Below, in pieces: positions 10,760-21,125 of a stretch of 64,000 nucleotides of DNA; positions within the stretch are counted from its first letter, which is position 1; every line of letters starts with the position of its first letter. A program made the translations under genes and the position numbers. Source of the DNA: Eledone cirrhosa. Lineage: Eukaryota; Mollusca; Cephalopoda; Octopoda; Eledonidae. The stretch is from assembly GCA_964016885.1 (NCBI GenBank), contig OZ024740.1, positions 204,903,976 through 204,967,975 on the forward strand, given 5' to 3'. The notes below the pieces were generated by a model. That model worked only from the letters and a program-made list of their open reading frames with translations. It had not been told where the DNA came from and ran no database searches.

Positions 10760-11085
10760 TTTTCAGCCTGTGACGTTTGGTGGAGTTGGGCCACTGACAT
10801 CGAAGTTCTTGATATCGCTGGCAGCTCTCCTTACTGGGGTGGCAGGTGATGCTCGTGAGGGTGCTTGGTTGTTTCAGCACTTTAGCCTCGCCTTCACCCG
10901 TGGTAATGTTGCAAGCAGGTTGGTTTGCCTCAAAGTGTTCCGTTGACCCTTGTGGTGTGCGGCCGATTGTCGTACTTGGTGATGAATTGATGGTCGTTTT
11001 TGTTTTTGCTTCCTCCTTTTTTCTTTCTTTCTCTCACTCTGGTCATATATTTTGGTGCGTTGTTTTTGTGAGGTTCCTAGCAATG
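10760..11085 (-). pseudogene. Possible LINE 5' ORF fragment (basic, Gln/Lys-rich)
   Basis: A minus-strand frame (11083 downward) is basic and continues with RKQKQKRPSIHHQVRQSAA, a stop near 10874, then NNQAPSRASPATPVRRAA and IKNFDVSGPTPPNVTG. Its higher GC content and Pro/Arg-rich text differ from nearby DNA and look like the N-terminal linker ahead of an endonuclease domain in a LINE ORF. No endonuclease motif follows, so this is tentative. Confidence 0.3.
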
Positions 11086-11349
11086 GTTAATTGTATTTGT
11101 TATATGTGTTTATATTTGTGTTTATCAAAGACATTTTATTTGTTAATAATAAAATATTACGGCCTTTTCCTATCTGTATATCGAACCATTACATGGTTGC
11201 TCGACCTGCTAGAAATAACAGCAAAATGTGCCTCAAATCTGACCCTAACCTTTTGTTAGGAATAAATACAACAAATCTAATCCTAAAAAGACAAGATGGT
11301 CAACTTTGTTATAGTTAGAATTAACTATCGTTGTTTTTGTCAGTTTCCC

Positions 11350-11565
11350 CACGTTTGGCGTGGGTTAAATGAAGCGCAGTTTCATGGGTGTTGAGCAACT
11401 GAAAGTATAAGACCATCACAGGGTTTCCCGTTTGCTTCTGGCCATTCATTTTCAGCTGAGTGAACTGGAAAAACGTGCAAGTGCCATGCTCAAGAACACG
11501 ACATATCGCTCAATCTAGGAATTGAACCTACCACCTTATGATCAATCACTAGGCCAGCAGTCTCC
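11350..11565 (-). mobile_element. SINE-A-like tRNA-derived SINE
   Basis: In reverse complement it starts with 'ctggcctagtgattgatc' (A-box like) and 'taggttcaattcctag' (B box), followed by 'ttcttgagcatggcactt' and 'ttcactcagctgaaaatga', which match the body of the SINE-A copy at 35880. Confidence 0.65.
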
Positions 11566-11788
11566 ACGCAGAAAGATAAATAGCATTTGTATGTATGTAT
11601 GGTCCCGTAACTCCTAATAGAGCTGTAGGTGCGTCGTATTGACATATGGCGTTTCTTGGGCATTTTTAAGCCTGGCGGAGCCCATCCCTCTCCAAGCCTG
11701 ATTACAGCAGATTTCTTCCAGAGAAAGAGAGAAAACGAGAAAGAGATATAGAGGAAGAATCGACGGCAGCACTGGTACTTTTTTTTTT

Positions 11789-11913
11789 TATCAACCTCAA
11801 AAGGATAAAAAGCAAAGTTGACCTCGGCGGAATTTGAACTCAGAAATAGAGAGCCGGAACGAATACCATAAAGCATTCTATCCAACGTTCTAACGACTCT
11901 GTCAATTCGCCGC
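11789..11913 (-). mobile_element. SINE-B-like fragment
   Basis: Reverse complement of the SINE-B body with 'gttgacctcggcggaatttg' and a head ending in 'gcgaattgacagagtcg'. It is more diverged than the 1937-2333 copies. Confidence 0.65.
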
Positions 11914-11989
11914 CTATAAATAACATTTACGAAGCTAGAATTTTTCGGCTGGACTTTTTTTTACAAATTATTTCCTATTCAGTGTCTAG

Positions 11990-12135
11990 AGTTTAGATCG
12001 AGACTATATCTAAAGTCATCCTATAATTATTTAGCAGAAAATATCCATGAGCAGATTTGTCAATTCAAATGTTTATAGTATGTTTACTAGTGGGCAGACT
12101 TTTGTGGAAATTTGCAGTTTTCAAGAATGTCTTGC
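11990..12135 (+). repeat. Dispersed repeat R3, copy 1
   Basis: Shares 'atttagcagaaaatatc' and 'gtcaattcaaatgtttata' with copies at 16168-16372 (inverted) and 20397-20470. No coding capacity; the family was not recognised. Confidence 0.6.
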
Positions 12136-12379
12136 TAATGTGATTTCATTTGATGCAGGACGTTAAAAGTTAATAGATGTTATTCCTTTTTAAATAGCTC
12201 ATACGAATTAAATAGATTATATCAATTAAATGTCAGAAACCTCATAGCTCATTTATTTGTATCCTGAAAGCATAAATATTGCTGAATGCTAATCGTAATA
12301 AGTGTTCAGGCCAAGATAAAAAGGAAATGAACAAAAATGAAGAAAAAATAAACAATACTGAGAGAGTGATACATATATG

Positions 12380-12478
12380 TATATGTTCATGTATGTGTAT
12401 GTGGTATATGTATATATATATATATATATATAATAAAGACTTTTGATGTATTGAAGGCTTCTTTGTTTTACTCTCTTA

Positions 12479-12512
<34 letters not shown>

Positions 12513-12516
12513 CTGG

Positions 12517-12548
<32 letters not shown>

Positions 12549-12552
12549 CAGA
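12380..12552. repeat. (TA)n and (TG)n microsatellites
   Basis: Two microsatellite runs (about 12380-12432 and 12480-12552) separated by 48 bases of unique sequence. Confidence 0.85.
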
Positions 12553-12807
12553 GATACAGAGAGAGAATAAGTTGGGAGGAGGCAAGTATTTATCTATCTA
12601 CCAGTTAAATTCAATTAAGTACATTATTGTGCCATGAAAATCAATGACATGATATTTGCTACTAAAGTTAATATGGAATGTCCTATTTGATATAATTGAC
12701 AAAGTCAATTCAGACTAAAGTCTTGCTAGGAAGAGTTGAAACAAACAGATTATTCTTTTTAGTGAGTAGAGCTAAAAACAAAATTGCTTTTCCAAAATAA
12801 ACTTTTT

Positions 12808-12893
12808 AAACCTTTCATTACCATATTTCTAATGAAAAACACTGCCTATGATTTTCAAATAATTTCTAAAATAATTGGTATAACGTTACTCAA
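12808..12893 (+). mobile_element. MITE2 5' fragment
   Basis: Matches the MITE2 left end: 'acctttcattaccatatt', 'tctaatgaaaaacactgcc' and 'gattttcaaataatttc'. The rest is missing. Confidence 0.65.
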
Positions 12894-12954
12894 TAGAGTG
12901 CGTAGCTCAGCGATCAGAGGGTCACACCAGGTAAAGCCACTACTTCTCTGAATT

Positions 12955-13225
12955 GAGATATCACAGCTCCAATACTATGGGCATGTGGTTAGAATGTCTC
13001 AGGAAAGAATTGCTGGACAGATTTTATGGACAAAACCAACCGACAGGATACCCAGGGGTAGACCCTGAGCAAGATAGTTGGATAACATCCATGAGCTTGA
13101 CTGGTTTCGCTTGGGAATCTAGTCGGATCAGTTGGAGATGGTTGCTTCTGACAGGACCTGCTGGAAGGAGTTTTTGAGGACTCTGCCTTCATGACCCTCT
13201 CAAGAAGAATTGGGCTAAAAAAAAT
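12955..13225 (+). pseudogene. C-terminal fragment of a third LINE family
   Basis: Reads LQYYGHVVRMSQERIAGQIL, then TKPTDRIP.GRP, RWLDNIHELDWFRLG, DQLEMVASDRTCWKEFLRTL and SQEELG. The 'xYxGHVxRM ... GRPxxRW' pattern is the C-terminal region of a non-LTR retrotransposon, but the text differs from LINE-A and LINE-B. Frame shifts and stops (near 13070 and 13110) show it is dead. Confidence 0.65.
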
Positions 13226-13391
13226 TTGGATAGATTTAATAATAGATCTTTCTCATTATTGGGCCATTTTAGAGCATAATTGATTGTCAAACAAAAAAAG
13301 CTTTTGTTACCAATCACCTGAATAAGCTCCAGACTTCTTCCAGTCTATGCAACCATGGAAAAATGGAAAATGATAATATAACTTACACAGT

Positions 13392-13614
13392 TTAACCCTT
13401 TCATGACTGTATTTCTAATGAAATCCACCCTTTTTCAATACATTAATAAAGAATTTTCAGGGATTTACTAAAATTATGATCCTTTCATCACTAAGATAGT
13501 AACTTAACATATGAGTTTATATATAAAATCATGGAAGATTTTTATTTAAAATGGATAGTTTTGTTTTATAGAACCAAAGCTGATTTTGGGCAGGTTGGTA
13601 TCAAAAGGGTTGAA
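13392..13614 (+). mobile_element. MITE2, essentially complete
   Basis: Begins TTAACCCTTTCATGAC and ends 'ggtatcaaaagggttgaa', so the outer 10 bp are inverted repeats with a TTAA-type edge (one edge base changed at the right). About 220 bp, non-coding. Confidence 0.75.
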
Positions 13615-13744
13615 ATATAGGGCCAGCAAATATTAGTAGATGAAAAGTATACACAGCACACAAAGAGGCTGAAACAAGGAGGCTTGTCAATATCTTTCAA
13701 TAAGGAGGCCACGAGCATGAGTTGTTCTGCACTGCAAGGCAGTG

Positions 13745-14843
13745 TTTCCATGTGAATCAGGATGTTGTTGGTGAAAAGTGTGTTCGAAATGATGCCAGTG
13801 CACTGAGCATCACTAATGTTCAAAAGAAAGAGGCTGATAAATGGGAGGAAATAGAGACTATTCTTAGCAGACCCAATAGAGAGACCAGCTATTGAAATTG
13901 AGTTACAGGGTCAAAGAAGCAATGAAGGAGATGAAAATGGTAAAGCTGCTGGACCCAGGGATAGTTACTGTGTTGCTAAAAGCATCAAAGAAAGTAGGAA
14001 CTGAACTAGTCACTCTCATAGTCAATCAGGAAATACAGGAGGTCATATCCAATGACTGGCATAGCAGTAGACTCATTAATTGCTACAACGGAAAAGGTGA
14101 TGCCCTAGAAAGGAGTAACAACAGGGGAACAAAACTAATGGACCAAGTTATAAAAGAAATGAAATGAGTTCTAGCACAACTAATTAAAAAGAATAAAGTT
14201 AGATGAGATGCAGATCAGTTTTGTGCCAGGGAGAAGCACCACAGATTTCCTCTTCCTAGTGAAACAACGTTTAGAGAAGTTCCTAGCTAAGAATAAGCCA
14301 TGGAATAGTAGTATCAGTAGAGCATTGGACAACATGCTTTGTGGAATAGAGTTATGTCCCTTTACATTGAGTTCAAATCCTGCCTGCCAAGGTTAGCTTT
14401 GCCTTTCATCCTTATGGGGTCGATAAAATAAAGTACCAGTAACATACTGAGATCGATTCAATAGATTTCCCCTCCCCCAAAAATTGTTGTGCCTAAATCA
14501 GAAATCATTATATTTAGCTTTCTGTTGATCTAGAAAAGGCATTTAATAGAGTATCACGATCTGTCACCTGGTGGTCCTTAAGGAAACTATGGATAGAAGA
14601 ATGGCGTGAGAGCAGTGTAAGCCATGTACTGAGAAGCAGTCAGTAAAGTGAGAGTAAGAAATGAGTTTAGTGAGAGATTCAAGGATCAGGTAGGAGTGCA
14701 TCGGGGCTCATTCCTCAGCTCTCTTCTGTTTATTATAGTTTGCAGGCGTTTAAGAGTTTAAGACGGGCTGTCTATGGGAATTTCTCTATGCAGATGATCT
14801 GGTTCTTATAGCTGAATCTGTGGAAGAACTAGAGAATAAGTTC
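13745..14843 (+). pseudogene. LINE-A reverse transcriptase, degenerate, 5' part of a broken copy
   Basis: Reads CVRNDASALSITN and KKEADKWEEIE (linker), VKEAMKEMKMVKLLDPGIVT, NCYNGKGDALERSNNRGTKL and MQISFVPGRSTTDFLFLV. It is then interrupted by a SINE-B (14296-14512) and resumes with VDLEKAFNRVSRS (motif A), a 'GSFLSSLLF' motif-B relic and LYADDLVLIAESVEELENKF (motif C). Several stops and shifts are present. The ORF breaks off at 14843, and sequence continuing it appears at 17131 after 2.3 kb of other repeats. Confidence 0.8.
14296..14512 (+). mobile_element. SINE-B inserted in the LINE-A reverse transcriptase
   Basis: Head 'agtagtatcagtagagca', B box 'gagttcaaatcctgcc', body 'gtcgataaaataaagtac'. 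It separates the codons for AKNKP from VDLEKAF of the host LINE, so it post-dates it. Confidence 0.75.
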
Positions 14844-15000
14844 TGTGTATCCCTGTCTTTTGTGTGTCCTGTAACATAACAGTTCTACAAATAGAAATCG
14901 ATATAATAAATATTACACTTAAAGAAATACTGGGATTGATATGATAAATCCTTGAAATTGGTGCTGCAGTTCAATTACTGAAACCAGTAAAAGAATGACA
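14844..15000 (+). mobile_element. SINE-C 3' portion
   Basis: Matches the SINE-C 3' half with 'actgggattgatatgataa' and 'attactgaaaccagtaaaag'. The tRNA-like head is absent. Confidence 0.55.
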
Positions 15001-15265
15001 CCACATTTTGAATGTTTCAATTCTCTTCTATCTAGTTTGTTTATCATCCAGCTTCCACACCCATTGTATATACCATTGATTTTAATAATCTACCTTTCAT
15101 CATACATAATTACATGGTAGCTTTTACAAAAGCTAATCATCATCATTATATTCATGTTTATCTATCACCATTTTATGTCCGCTCTTCTATGACTGTAAAG
15201 GTCTTTCCTAACACAGCTTCCTAGTGTTCCTTTGTCTTCTCCTCTAATCTTTATTTGAATTTCAT

Positions 15266-15484
15266 TTAATCCTTTAGCATTTACATTACTCTATAAATAC
15301 TATTATATTTCCATGGTAAAGGCTTTACCTCACATCATTATTTCACATAATATAAAATCTATGAGATTTTGATGCTATTTATTTCGAGAACAATACCTTA
15401 ACATCAGTATGAGTAGCCAGTTTGAACAGAAAGAGATGAGAGAATTCTGGCTGGATACAGCTGGTTTAAATACTAAGGGGTTAA
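15266..15484 (+). mobile_element. MITE1 (TTAA-flanked), complete
   Basis: Starts TTAATCCTTTAGCATTTA and ends 'taaatactaaggggttaa', the family's 18-bp inverted ends with a few changes. Internal marker 'tcagtatgagtagccag'. Confidence 0.75.
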
Positions 15485-15563
15485 TCATCTCCCACTTCTT
15501 TTAAACTTGTATCCAAGAGAAGTAAACTCATCTCCTACATCTACCATTTGTTCATGGACACAG

Positions 15564-15790
15564 CATGGCCAAATGGTTGAGAGGTTCCCCACAATCTTTA
15601 GGTCCTTGTTTTGAACCCGGTGTGTGGCTCATTGGACAAGTGTCATTTACTATAGCATTCAGTCGACCCATGCCTTGTGAATGAAATTAGGTAGACAGAA
15701 ACTATTTGGAAGCCCATCAGATGGACCATGCCTGTAATTCAAATGGTCAGTCTTGTCACACACCATGTCATGCGGAATCACTCTTAAGAA
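15564..15790 (+). mobile_element. SINE-C 5' portion
   Basis: Head 'atggccaaatggttgagagg', a weak B box around 'tttgaacccggtgtg', then 'ggacaagtgtcatttactat' and 'ccttgtgaatgaaatta', as in other SINE-C copies. Confidence 0.6.
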
Positions 15791-15914
15791 TTACATTAAG
15801 GGTTCAAATGTCTGCGGAATGCTAGGCTGTCCTATTGATTGAAAAGCTAGAACACTCGTCGTTGAAACTGATGAGATCCATTTCATTTAATCTGATTTGC
15901 AATCTTAAATTCCT

Positions 15915-16075
15915 TTAACCCTTTCAAGACCAAATCGCCTAGAACACTCCTTGGTTCTATGGTGTAAAACGGTTTACTTTAAAGTTTATATATCACAATT
16001 TTATGTAAGAACTTTGTTATGTTCCAAGCATCAGCTTAATGAGAAAGTTAGTTATATTACTAAATCCATCTATAT
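15915..16075 (-). mobile_element. MITE2 fragment, inverted
   Basis: Begins TTAACCCTTTCAAGACC and contains inverted MITE2 text ('taatgagaaagttagttata', 'ttccaagcatcag'). The far end is unclear. Confidence 0.5.
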
Positions 16076-16167
16076 TCTAGATACACTCTTCAGGCAAGGC
16101 TGTAGAGTTTTTCACCTACCTATTTTCTCTTCGTCTTTTAATTGTATTACTGAAGTATAATAAATAT

Positions 16168-16372
16168 ACTTAACTCTTAATGTCCAATACTTCAAGAAAC
16201 AGCATTAGCGTTCTTGAAAAATACAAAGCAGTATTATGACTGCGCCACATTAAAGTTTACTGTTTATTTTCAGTAAGATGTGGCCAACAATAAAGACACT
16301 ATAAACATTTGAATTGACAAACCCATTTTTAGGTATTTTCTGCTAAATTATTACAGGATGTGTTCATGAGTT
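16168..16372 (-). repeat. Dispersed repeat R3, copy 2 (longest)
   Basis: Inverted relative to copies 1 and 3; contains 'aacatttgaattgacaaacc' and 'tattttctgctaaattatta'. It extends the family on the side near 16170 ('ttaatgtccaatacttcaag'). Confidence 0.6.
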
Positions 16373-16382
16373 TTATATCAGA

Positions 16383-16558
16383 TAATAATTGTTTCTACTT
16401 TAGGCACAAGGCCAGCAATTACCCAGTGCATTACTGGTACTTTATTTTATCGACCACATAAGGATGAAAGGCAAGTCCACCTCGGCGGGATTTGAACTCA
16501 GATCGTAAAGGGACGTAACTATGCTGGAAAGCATGGCGTCCGACCCTCTACCGATACT
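16383..16558 (-). mobile_element. SINE-B, complete
   Basis: In reverse complement: 'gtatcggtagagggtcgg' head, 'gagttcaaatcccgccgagg' B box, 'agaaacaattat' end. Inserted at the edge of R3 copy 2. Confidence 0.8.
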
Positions 16559-16739
16559 ATTTGATTCATTTGCAAGCAAACAGCCTCATTATACTGTTTT
16601 AGATGACCATCACCATCCTTTTGTTCTAGCAGTAACAGAGAGAAACAATTGAATATCATCATTATTTGATATAAAACTCACAAATGCATTTACATATCCG
16701 CTATGTTAGAGTGAAACTGATTTTGTTTTTATTACAGGA

Positions 16740-16828
16740 AGTTAAAAGCATAGTAAAAAATAATAAAAAATTTCAAAATTATTTGAAAAATCATTGACAG
16801 TGGTTTTCATTAGAAATCATTATCATTT
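16740..16828 (-). mobile_element. MITE2 fragment, inverted
   Basis: The reverse complement gives 'tttctaatgaaaaccactg' and 'atgatttttcaaataatt', the MITE2 left end. Confidence 0.55.
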
Positions 16829-16834
16829 AACCCT

Positions 16835-17025
16835 AAAGGGCGGTGGATTGGCAGTATCGGTAGAGGGTTGGACGCCATGCTTTGACGCATAGAGTTACGG
16901 CCCTTGCTATTCTGAGTTCAAATCCCGCCAAGGTTAACTTTGCCTTTCATCCTTATGGGGTTGATAAAATAAAGTACCAGTAATACACTGGGTAATTGCT
17001 GGCCTTGCGCCAAAAAGTAGAAACA
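16835..17025 (+). mobile_element. SINE-B with perfect 16-bp target-site duplication
   Basis: The copy is flanked by 'attatcatttaaccct' at 16819-16834 and again at 17026-17041, an exact direct repeat. The target was the 'TTAACCCTTTAG' edge of a MITE1. Head 'ggattggcagtatcggtag', B box 'gagttcaaatcccgcc'. Confidence 0.88.
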
Positions 17026-17118
17026 ATTATCATTTAACCCTTTAGAATTTAAACCAGCTGTATCCAGCCAGAATTCTCTCACCTTTTTCTATTCAAACCG
17101 GCTGCTCAGACTTATAGT
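17026..17118 (-). mobile_element. MITE1 fragment (host of the SINE)
   Basis: Reads 'ttaaccctttagaatttaaa' then 'gccagaattctctcacc' and stops at the 'ggctgctcagac' point. Only one end of the element remains. Confidence 0.65.
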
Positions 17119-17127
17119 TTAAACCAT

Positions 17128-18312
17128 AAAAGAACTAGAAAATAAATTCCGATTATGGAAACAGAATTTGGAATCAAAAGGTCTGAGAGTAAACTTAGCC
17201 AAAACTAAAGTGTTAGTGAGTAGGAAAGAAGATAGAACATTGATTCCTTCAGAGAAGTGGCCATGCTCAATATGTAGAAAAAAAGTAGGCATAAACTCCA
17301 TACAATGTACACAAGAGATGTAGTGGGATAATGAGTAGACTAACAGGAAGGGACGACTTTGTATCTAGAGAATGCATAGGGGTAATCGAGAAGAAGAGTG
17401 CCAGTAATATAAACCTTTTCCAGTCACAGGAAGGGTCCATAGAAGTGGTTGATAGCTTCTGCTATCTAGGTGACTTAATTAGCAGCAGAAGAGGGTGTGC
17501 TGAGAGTATAATAGGTAGCATAAGGATAGGATGGAAGAAGTTCAGAGAGCTACTCCTACTGTTGACTACAAAAGGTTTCTCCCTATGTACAAAGGGACAA
17601 CTGTATGATGCCTGTGTGCGAAGTATGATGCTGCATGGGCTATGACTGCAGAGGACATGTGTAGACTGGAGAGAAATAAAGCAACCATGCTTTGTTGGAT
17701 GTGCAATGCAAGTATGAGAAAAAGGCTTGGATAAGCTGAGGGAGAAGCTGGATTTAAGAGAAATACGAGGTGGTGTGCAGCAGAGAAGACTGCATTGGTA
17801 TGGACAATGACCGCTGGGTGAAGAAATGCCAGTGGAAGGACATCACACTAGAGGATGATCAAGAAAGACCTGGGCAGAGGTTGAGTGAGCTGACCTCAAA
17901 TTGCTGAGGAGATGACAAAGGAACACGATGAGTGGAGAGATGCTGTGCTGAGTACCCATCTAACCCAAGCAAGCATGGAAAAATGATGATAATGATGAAG
18001 ACAAATCTCTTGCAATATAGGGTACCTCTCTATTACATATTACATAACCAGCTCTGGTATTTTACAGTTATGTAGAGAAAGTATAAGCCTTAGACAAAAC
18101 AAATTCATGTAAATATATAAAAGCACCCAATACACACTGCAAATGTGGTTGGCGTTAAAAAGTGCATCCAGCCACAGCCGCAGAAACCAGCAAAAGTCAG
18201 TTCTGTATGAGCAAGTTGTGGTCATCTGACCTGGCTTAACTCACAATAGGACAACTCGTCTAACCCATGCTAGCATGGAAAAATGGATGTTAAATGGTGA
18301 TGATGATGATAT
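17128..18312 (+). mobile_element. LINE-A 3' part: end of RT, C-terminal domain, 3' UTR and (ATG)n tail
   Basis: Translation resumes with KELENKFRLWKQNLESKGLR, then KTKVLVSRKEDR, CSICRKKVGINSIQCT (Cys-rich motif), VVDSFCYLGDLISSRRGCAE, IGWKKFRELLLLLTTKGFSL and QLYDACVRSMMLHG, decaying after 17650. The 3' UTR has 'acacactgcaaatgtggttg' and ends in 'gatgatgatgat' at about 18310 beside a short TA run. It appears to complete the copy that breaks at 14843. Confidence 0.78.
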
Positions 18313-18424
18313 ATATAAACAAAACATTAAACTGAAGACACATACTTGAAACGAATCTACTTTCAAATGTAATAATTTTGTGATATGATGATTCACTTTT
18401 ATTTCCCAAGCTGCAATGAAAGTA

Positions 18425-18560
18425 CTCAAACCTGTAGTTAGGATGTTGAACTCATTATCATGTGTTCAATTTCCAGAGCAAGACACCTCATTTTGTTGCT
18501 CCAGGTCACTTAACAACAAAAAATGAGTACCAGCTGAACGTTAAATATGTGACAGGTTGG
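18425..18560 (+). mobile_element. Degenerate SINE-A-like element
   Basis: Contains 'cctgtagttaggatgttgaa', a weak B box 'tgtgttcaatttcc', then 'gagcaagacacctcatttt' and 'gttgctccaggtcactt', parallel to the SINE-A body. Confidence 0.5.
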
Positions 18561-18604
18561 TATCCCTTTTGTGCTTTCACTTGCTTAATGTCAATGAAAT
18601 TTGT

Positions 18605-18824
18605 TTAACCCTTTAGCATTTACATTACTCTATATATACTATTATAGTTTTGTGGTAAAGGCTTTACCTCACATCACATATTATTGAATCTATGAGATGC
18701 TGATATTATTTAATTTGAGAACAATACCTTAACATCAGTATGAACAGCTACTTACAGCCAGTTTGAACAGAAAGAGGTAAGAGAATTCTGGCTGGATATG
18801 GCCAGTTTAAATGCTAAACGGTTA
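18605..18824 (+). mobile_element. MITE1, near complete
   Basis: Starts TTAACCCTTTAGCATTTA; ends 'taaatgctaaacggttac', a slightly decayed copy of the right inverted end. Internal 'acagccagtttgaacagaaa'. Confidence 0.78.
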
Positions 18825-19007
18825 CGCTCCTGGGCTGATGAGTTGCAAGACCTTGGACAGACTATTTTTATTTTTATATAAGAAATGTAGATACTTATAG
18901 AATCCAACAGATGATTAATTACTTTTTAACTTAACATTTTTCTATGTATTTCCTTTCTTCTAGAATATATTTATGATAGGGAATTTTCTAGTATGCCATT
19001 CTTCACT

Positions 19008-19172
19008 CTTTAGCATTTACATTACACTATATTTACTATTGTATGTTCACGATAAACACTTTATTTCACATATTGAATCTATGAGATATTATTTATTTTG
19101 AGAACAATACCTTAACATAAGTATGAGCAGCCGAGAGGCGAGAGAATTCTGGCCGGTTTAATACATTCTTTT
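19008..19172 (+). mobile_element. MITE1, degenerate
   Basis: Matches 'ctttagcatttacattacac' at the left and 'gagaattctggccggttta' at the right; the outer TTAA edges are lost and the middle is shortened. Confidence 0.6.
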
Positions 19173-19191
19173 ACAATACTAACACTACTGA

Positions 19192-19290
19192 TTTCATCAT
19201 TACTATTTAATATCCATTTTTCCATGCTAGCATGGGTTGTCCTGTTTGAGGCAAGTTGGGTCTGGTGACCATGTCTTGCTTATTACAATA
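19192..19290 (-). mobile_element. LINE-A 3' tail fragment
   Basis: Reverse complement of the tail: 'catgctagcatgggttg', 'tttgaggcaagttgggtc' and 'gaccatgtcttgctta'. Only the last about 100 bp. Confidence 0.65.
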
Positions 19291-19400
19291 TAGTAGTTAC
19301 AGGCAACCTTTTTTACAAAGTGGTTTCACTTACAATAACATCAACAGTAGATTGTGGTACAAATATTAGGATCCAGGTTTTTTGCCAATCAATCCTATCT

Positions 19401-19565
19401 GTAACCCTTTTAATACCAACCTAAGATTGCCCCTATGAACATGCTCAAACTTAAATTACATTTCTATGATAAATGATAAGATTTCAGTTGGTCAACATAA
19501 ACAATATATAAGTTTATAGATATTTTACTAAAACCCCTTTGAAACCTGGATTATATTGAAAATTA
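19401..19565 (-). mobile_element. MITE2 fragment, inverted
   Basis: Begins 'taacccttttaataccaacc', the family's right end reversed. The remainder is diverged. Confidence 0.5.
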
Positions 19566-19693
19566 TTGTTAGGAATATGGCCTCTACCACCATGTCCTAA
19601 GGTACATGTAGCAAGTTTTCCACACCATTGAGGATAAACTTTATAGTCCAACATTTAGAAGGGGGAGGAGAAACAACACACAACAAAAATGTT

Positions 19694-19865
19694 TTAACCC
19701 TTTAGCATTTAAACTGGCCATATCCAGCCAGAATTCTCTCCAAACTGGCTGCTTATACTGACGTTAAGGTATTGTTCTCAAATCTCATAGATTTTATATT
19801 ATGCGAGATAAAGCCTTCACCACAAAAATACAAGAGTATATATAGAATGTAAATGCTAAAGGGTC
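19694..19865 (-). mobile_element. MITE1, inverted, slightly deleted
   Basis: Begins TTAACCCTTTAGCATTTAAA with 'ggccatatccagccagaatt' and ends 'gtaaatgctaaagggtcac'. The right TTAA is mutated. Confidence 0.72.
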
Positions 19866-19954
19866 ACACCCCCACCACCACTAAAGTAAGGGTTAACCTT
19901 GTGGGTCTTATATGGGAGTTTTTGAGGCAATATTTTAGTCCTTCTTAGTGCCAA

Positions 19955-20152
19955 CACTTTTGATACCAACTAGACTGATTCTATAAAATAAAACTACTCT
20001 TTTAAAGGATGCCTATTTAAATTAAACTCTTGCAACATAATTTTACATAAAACTCCTAAGTTACTATCTTAGTAATGAAATAATAATTTTAGCAAATCTC
20101 ACACAATACTCCACTGATTAATTGAAATAGAATGTATTTCATTGAAATACAG
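19955..20152 (-). mobile_element. MITE2, inverted
   Basis: Contains 'cttttgataccaactagac', 'ataattttacataaaactc' and 'actatcttagtaatgaaata', the reverse of the MITE2 core. Confidence 0.6.
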
Positions 20153-20396
20153 ACACAAAAGAGTGAAGGAGGAGGAAAAAAGAAAATGAAACTATTTATT
20201 AACTGAACATTGGAGTAAATAGATTTTAGTTCCTGAATTGCTAATTTTAGATGAGTTGTTAAATAATTTTGGGGCTATTTTATTTAGTCCAATCTTTATG
20301 AAATCCTGTTTCAACTATTTTGAATTTCAATCATCTTCAGCCATTGCTATTTTTAAACCATTAATACTCTGTCAACAAAACAATATAGTTGTATTT

Positions 20397-20470
20397 AACA
20401 TCCTGTAATGATTTAGCAGAAAATATCTAAAGAATGGGTCTGTTAATTCAAATGTTTATAATCTTTATTA
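20397..20470 (+). repeat. Dispersed repeat R3, copy 3 (short)
   Basis: Shares 'gatttagcagaaaatatcta' and 'ttaattcaaatgtttataat' with the other two copies. Confidence 0.6.
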
Positions 20471-20734
20471 TCAGACTTGTTTAAATTAGAATAGATACTT
20501 CAATTTTTAACATGATGTAATTATATATCATAAAAATAAATGTAGTATAGGTCCATTGTAACAACACACATCTAGTAAAGACATCCAGACTGAATATGTG
20601 CACAAAAATAGCAATTTTGTTACAGTAAAAAATGCTTAGAATAAATATATTCTTTGACCCACCCAAAAAAGAAAGCAGTCAAATAGGTAGAGAGGACCCT
20701 TCAGCCATAAGTTGTGCTCGTGCCATTTGTTCTC

Positions 20735-20830
20735 AGTACAGCCTATAAAGTGGCTAGCATAAAGAAGAGTATCCGACGTAAAAACCAAGCCAAAATGGAA
20801 CTTGAGCAAGACTCAGCCCTCACTATACAT
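20735..20830 (+). mobile_element. LINE-A/SINE-A tail fragment
   Basis: Contains 'cctataaagtggctagcata' and 'aaaaaccaagccaaaatgg', a decayed form of the shared 3' tail. Confidence 0.45.
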
Positions 20831-20849
20831 GAAAACAAATATTTAGTTT

Positions 20850-21125
20850 TATAGACAACTGAGTGGTTAAGGAGTTCACTTAGCAATCATATGGTTTTAG
20901 GTTCAATCCCATTGTGCAAACCTGCAATATATGCATGTGCCTGTGGTCCTATAACTTAGCAGTTTGAGAAAAAGATATAGTAACTGTCTACCCATTTTCA
21001 CTCAAGACTTAGGTTAAACCAAGGCACTAGGCACAAGATGCTATGCAATAGAATTGATCGCAAGACCTTCATGACTGGGAAGCAAACTTCTTAACCATTT
21101 AACAGTAAAACATGAGCATTACTGG
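20850..21125 (+). mobile_element. SINE-C (tRNA-derived), diverged
   Basis: Head 'ctgagtggttaaggagttca' (A-box like) and 'ttttaggttcaatcccattg' (B box) lie about 30 bp apart, the tRNA spacing. The 3' half is decayed. Confidence 0.6.
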
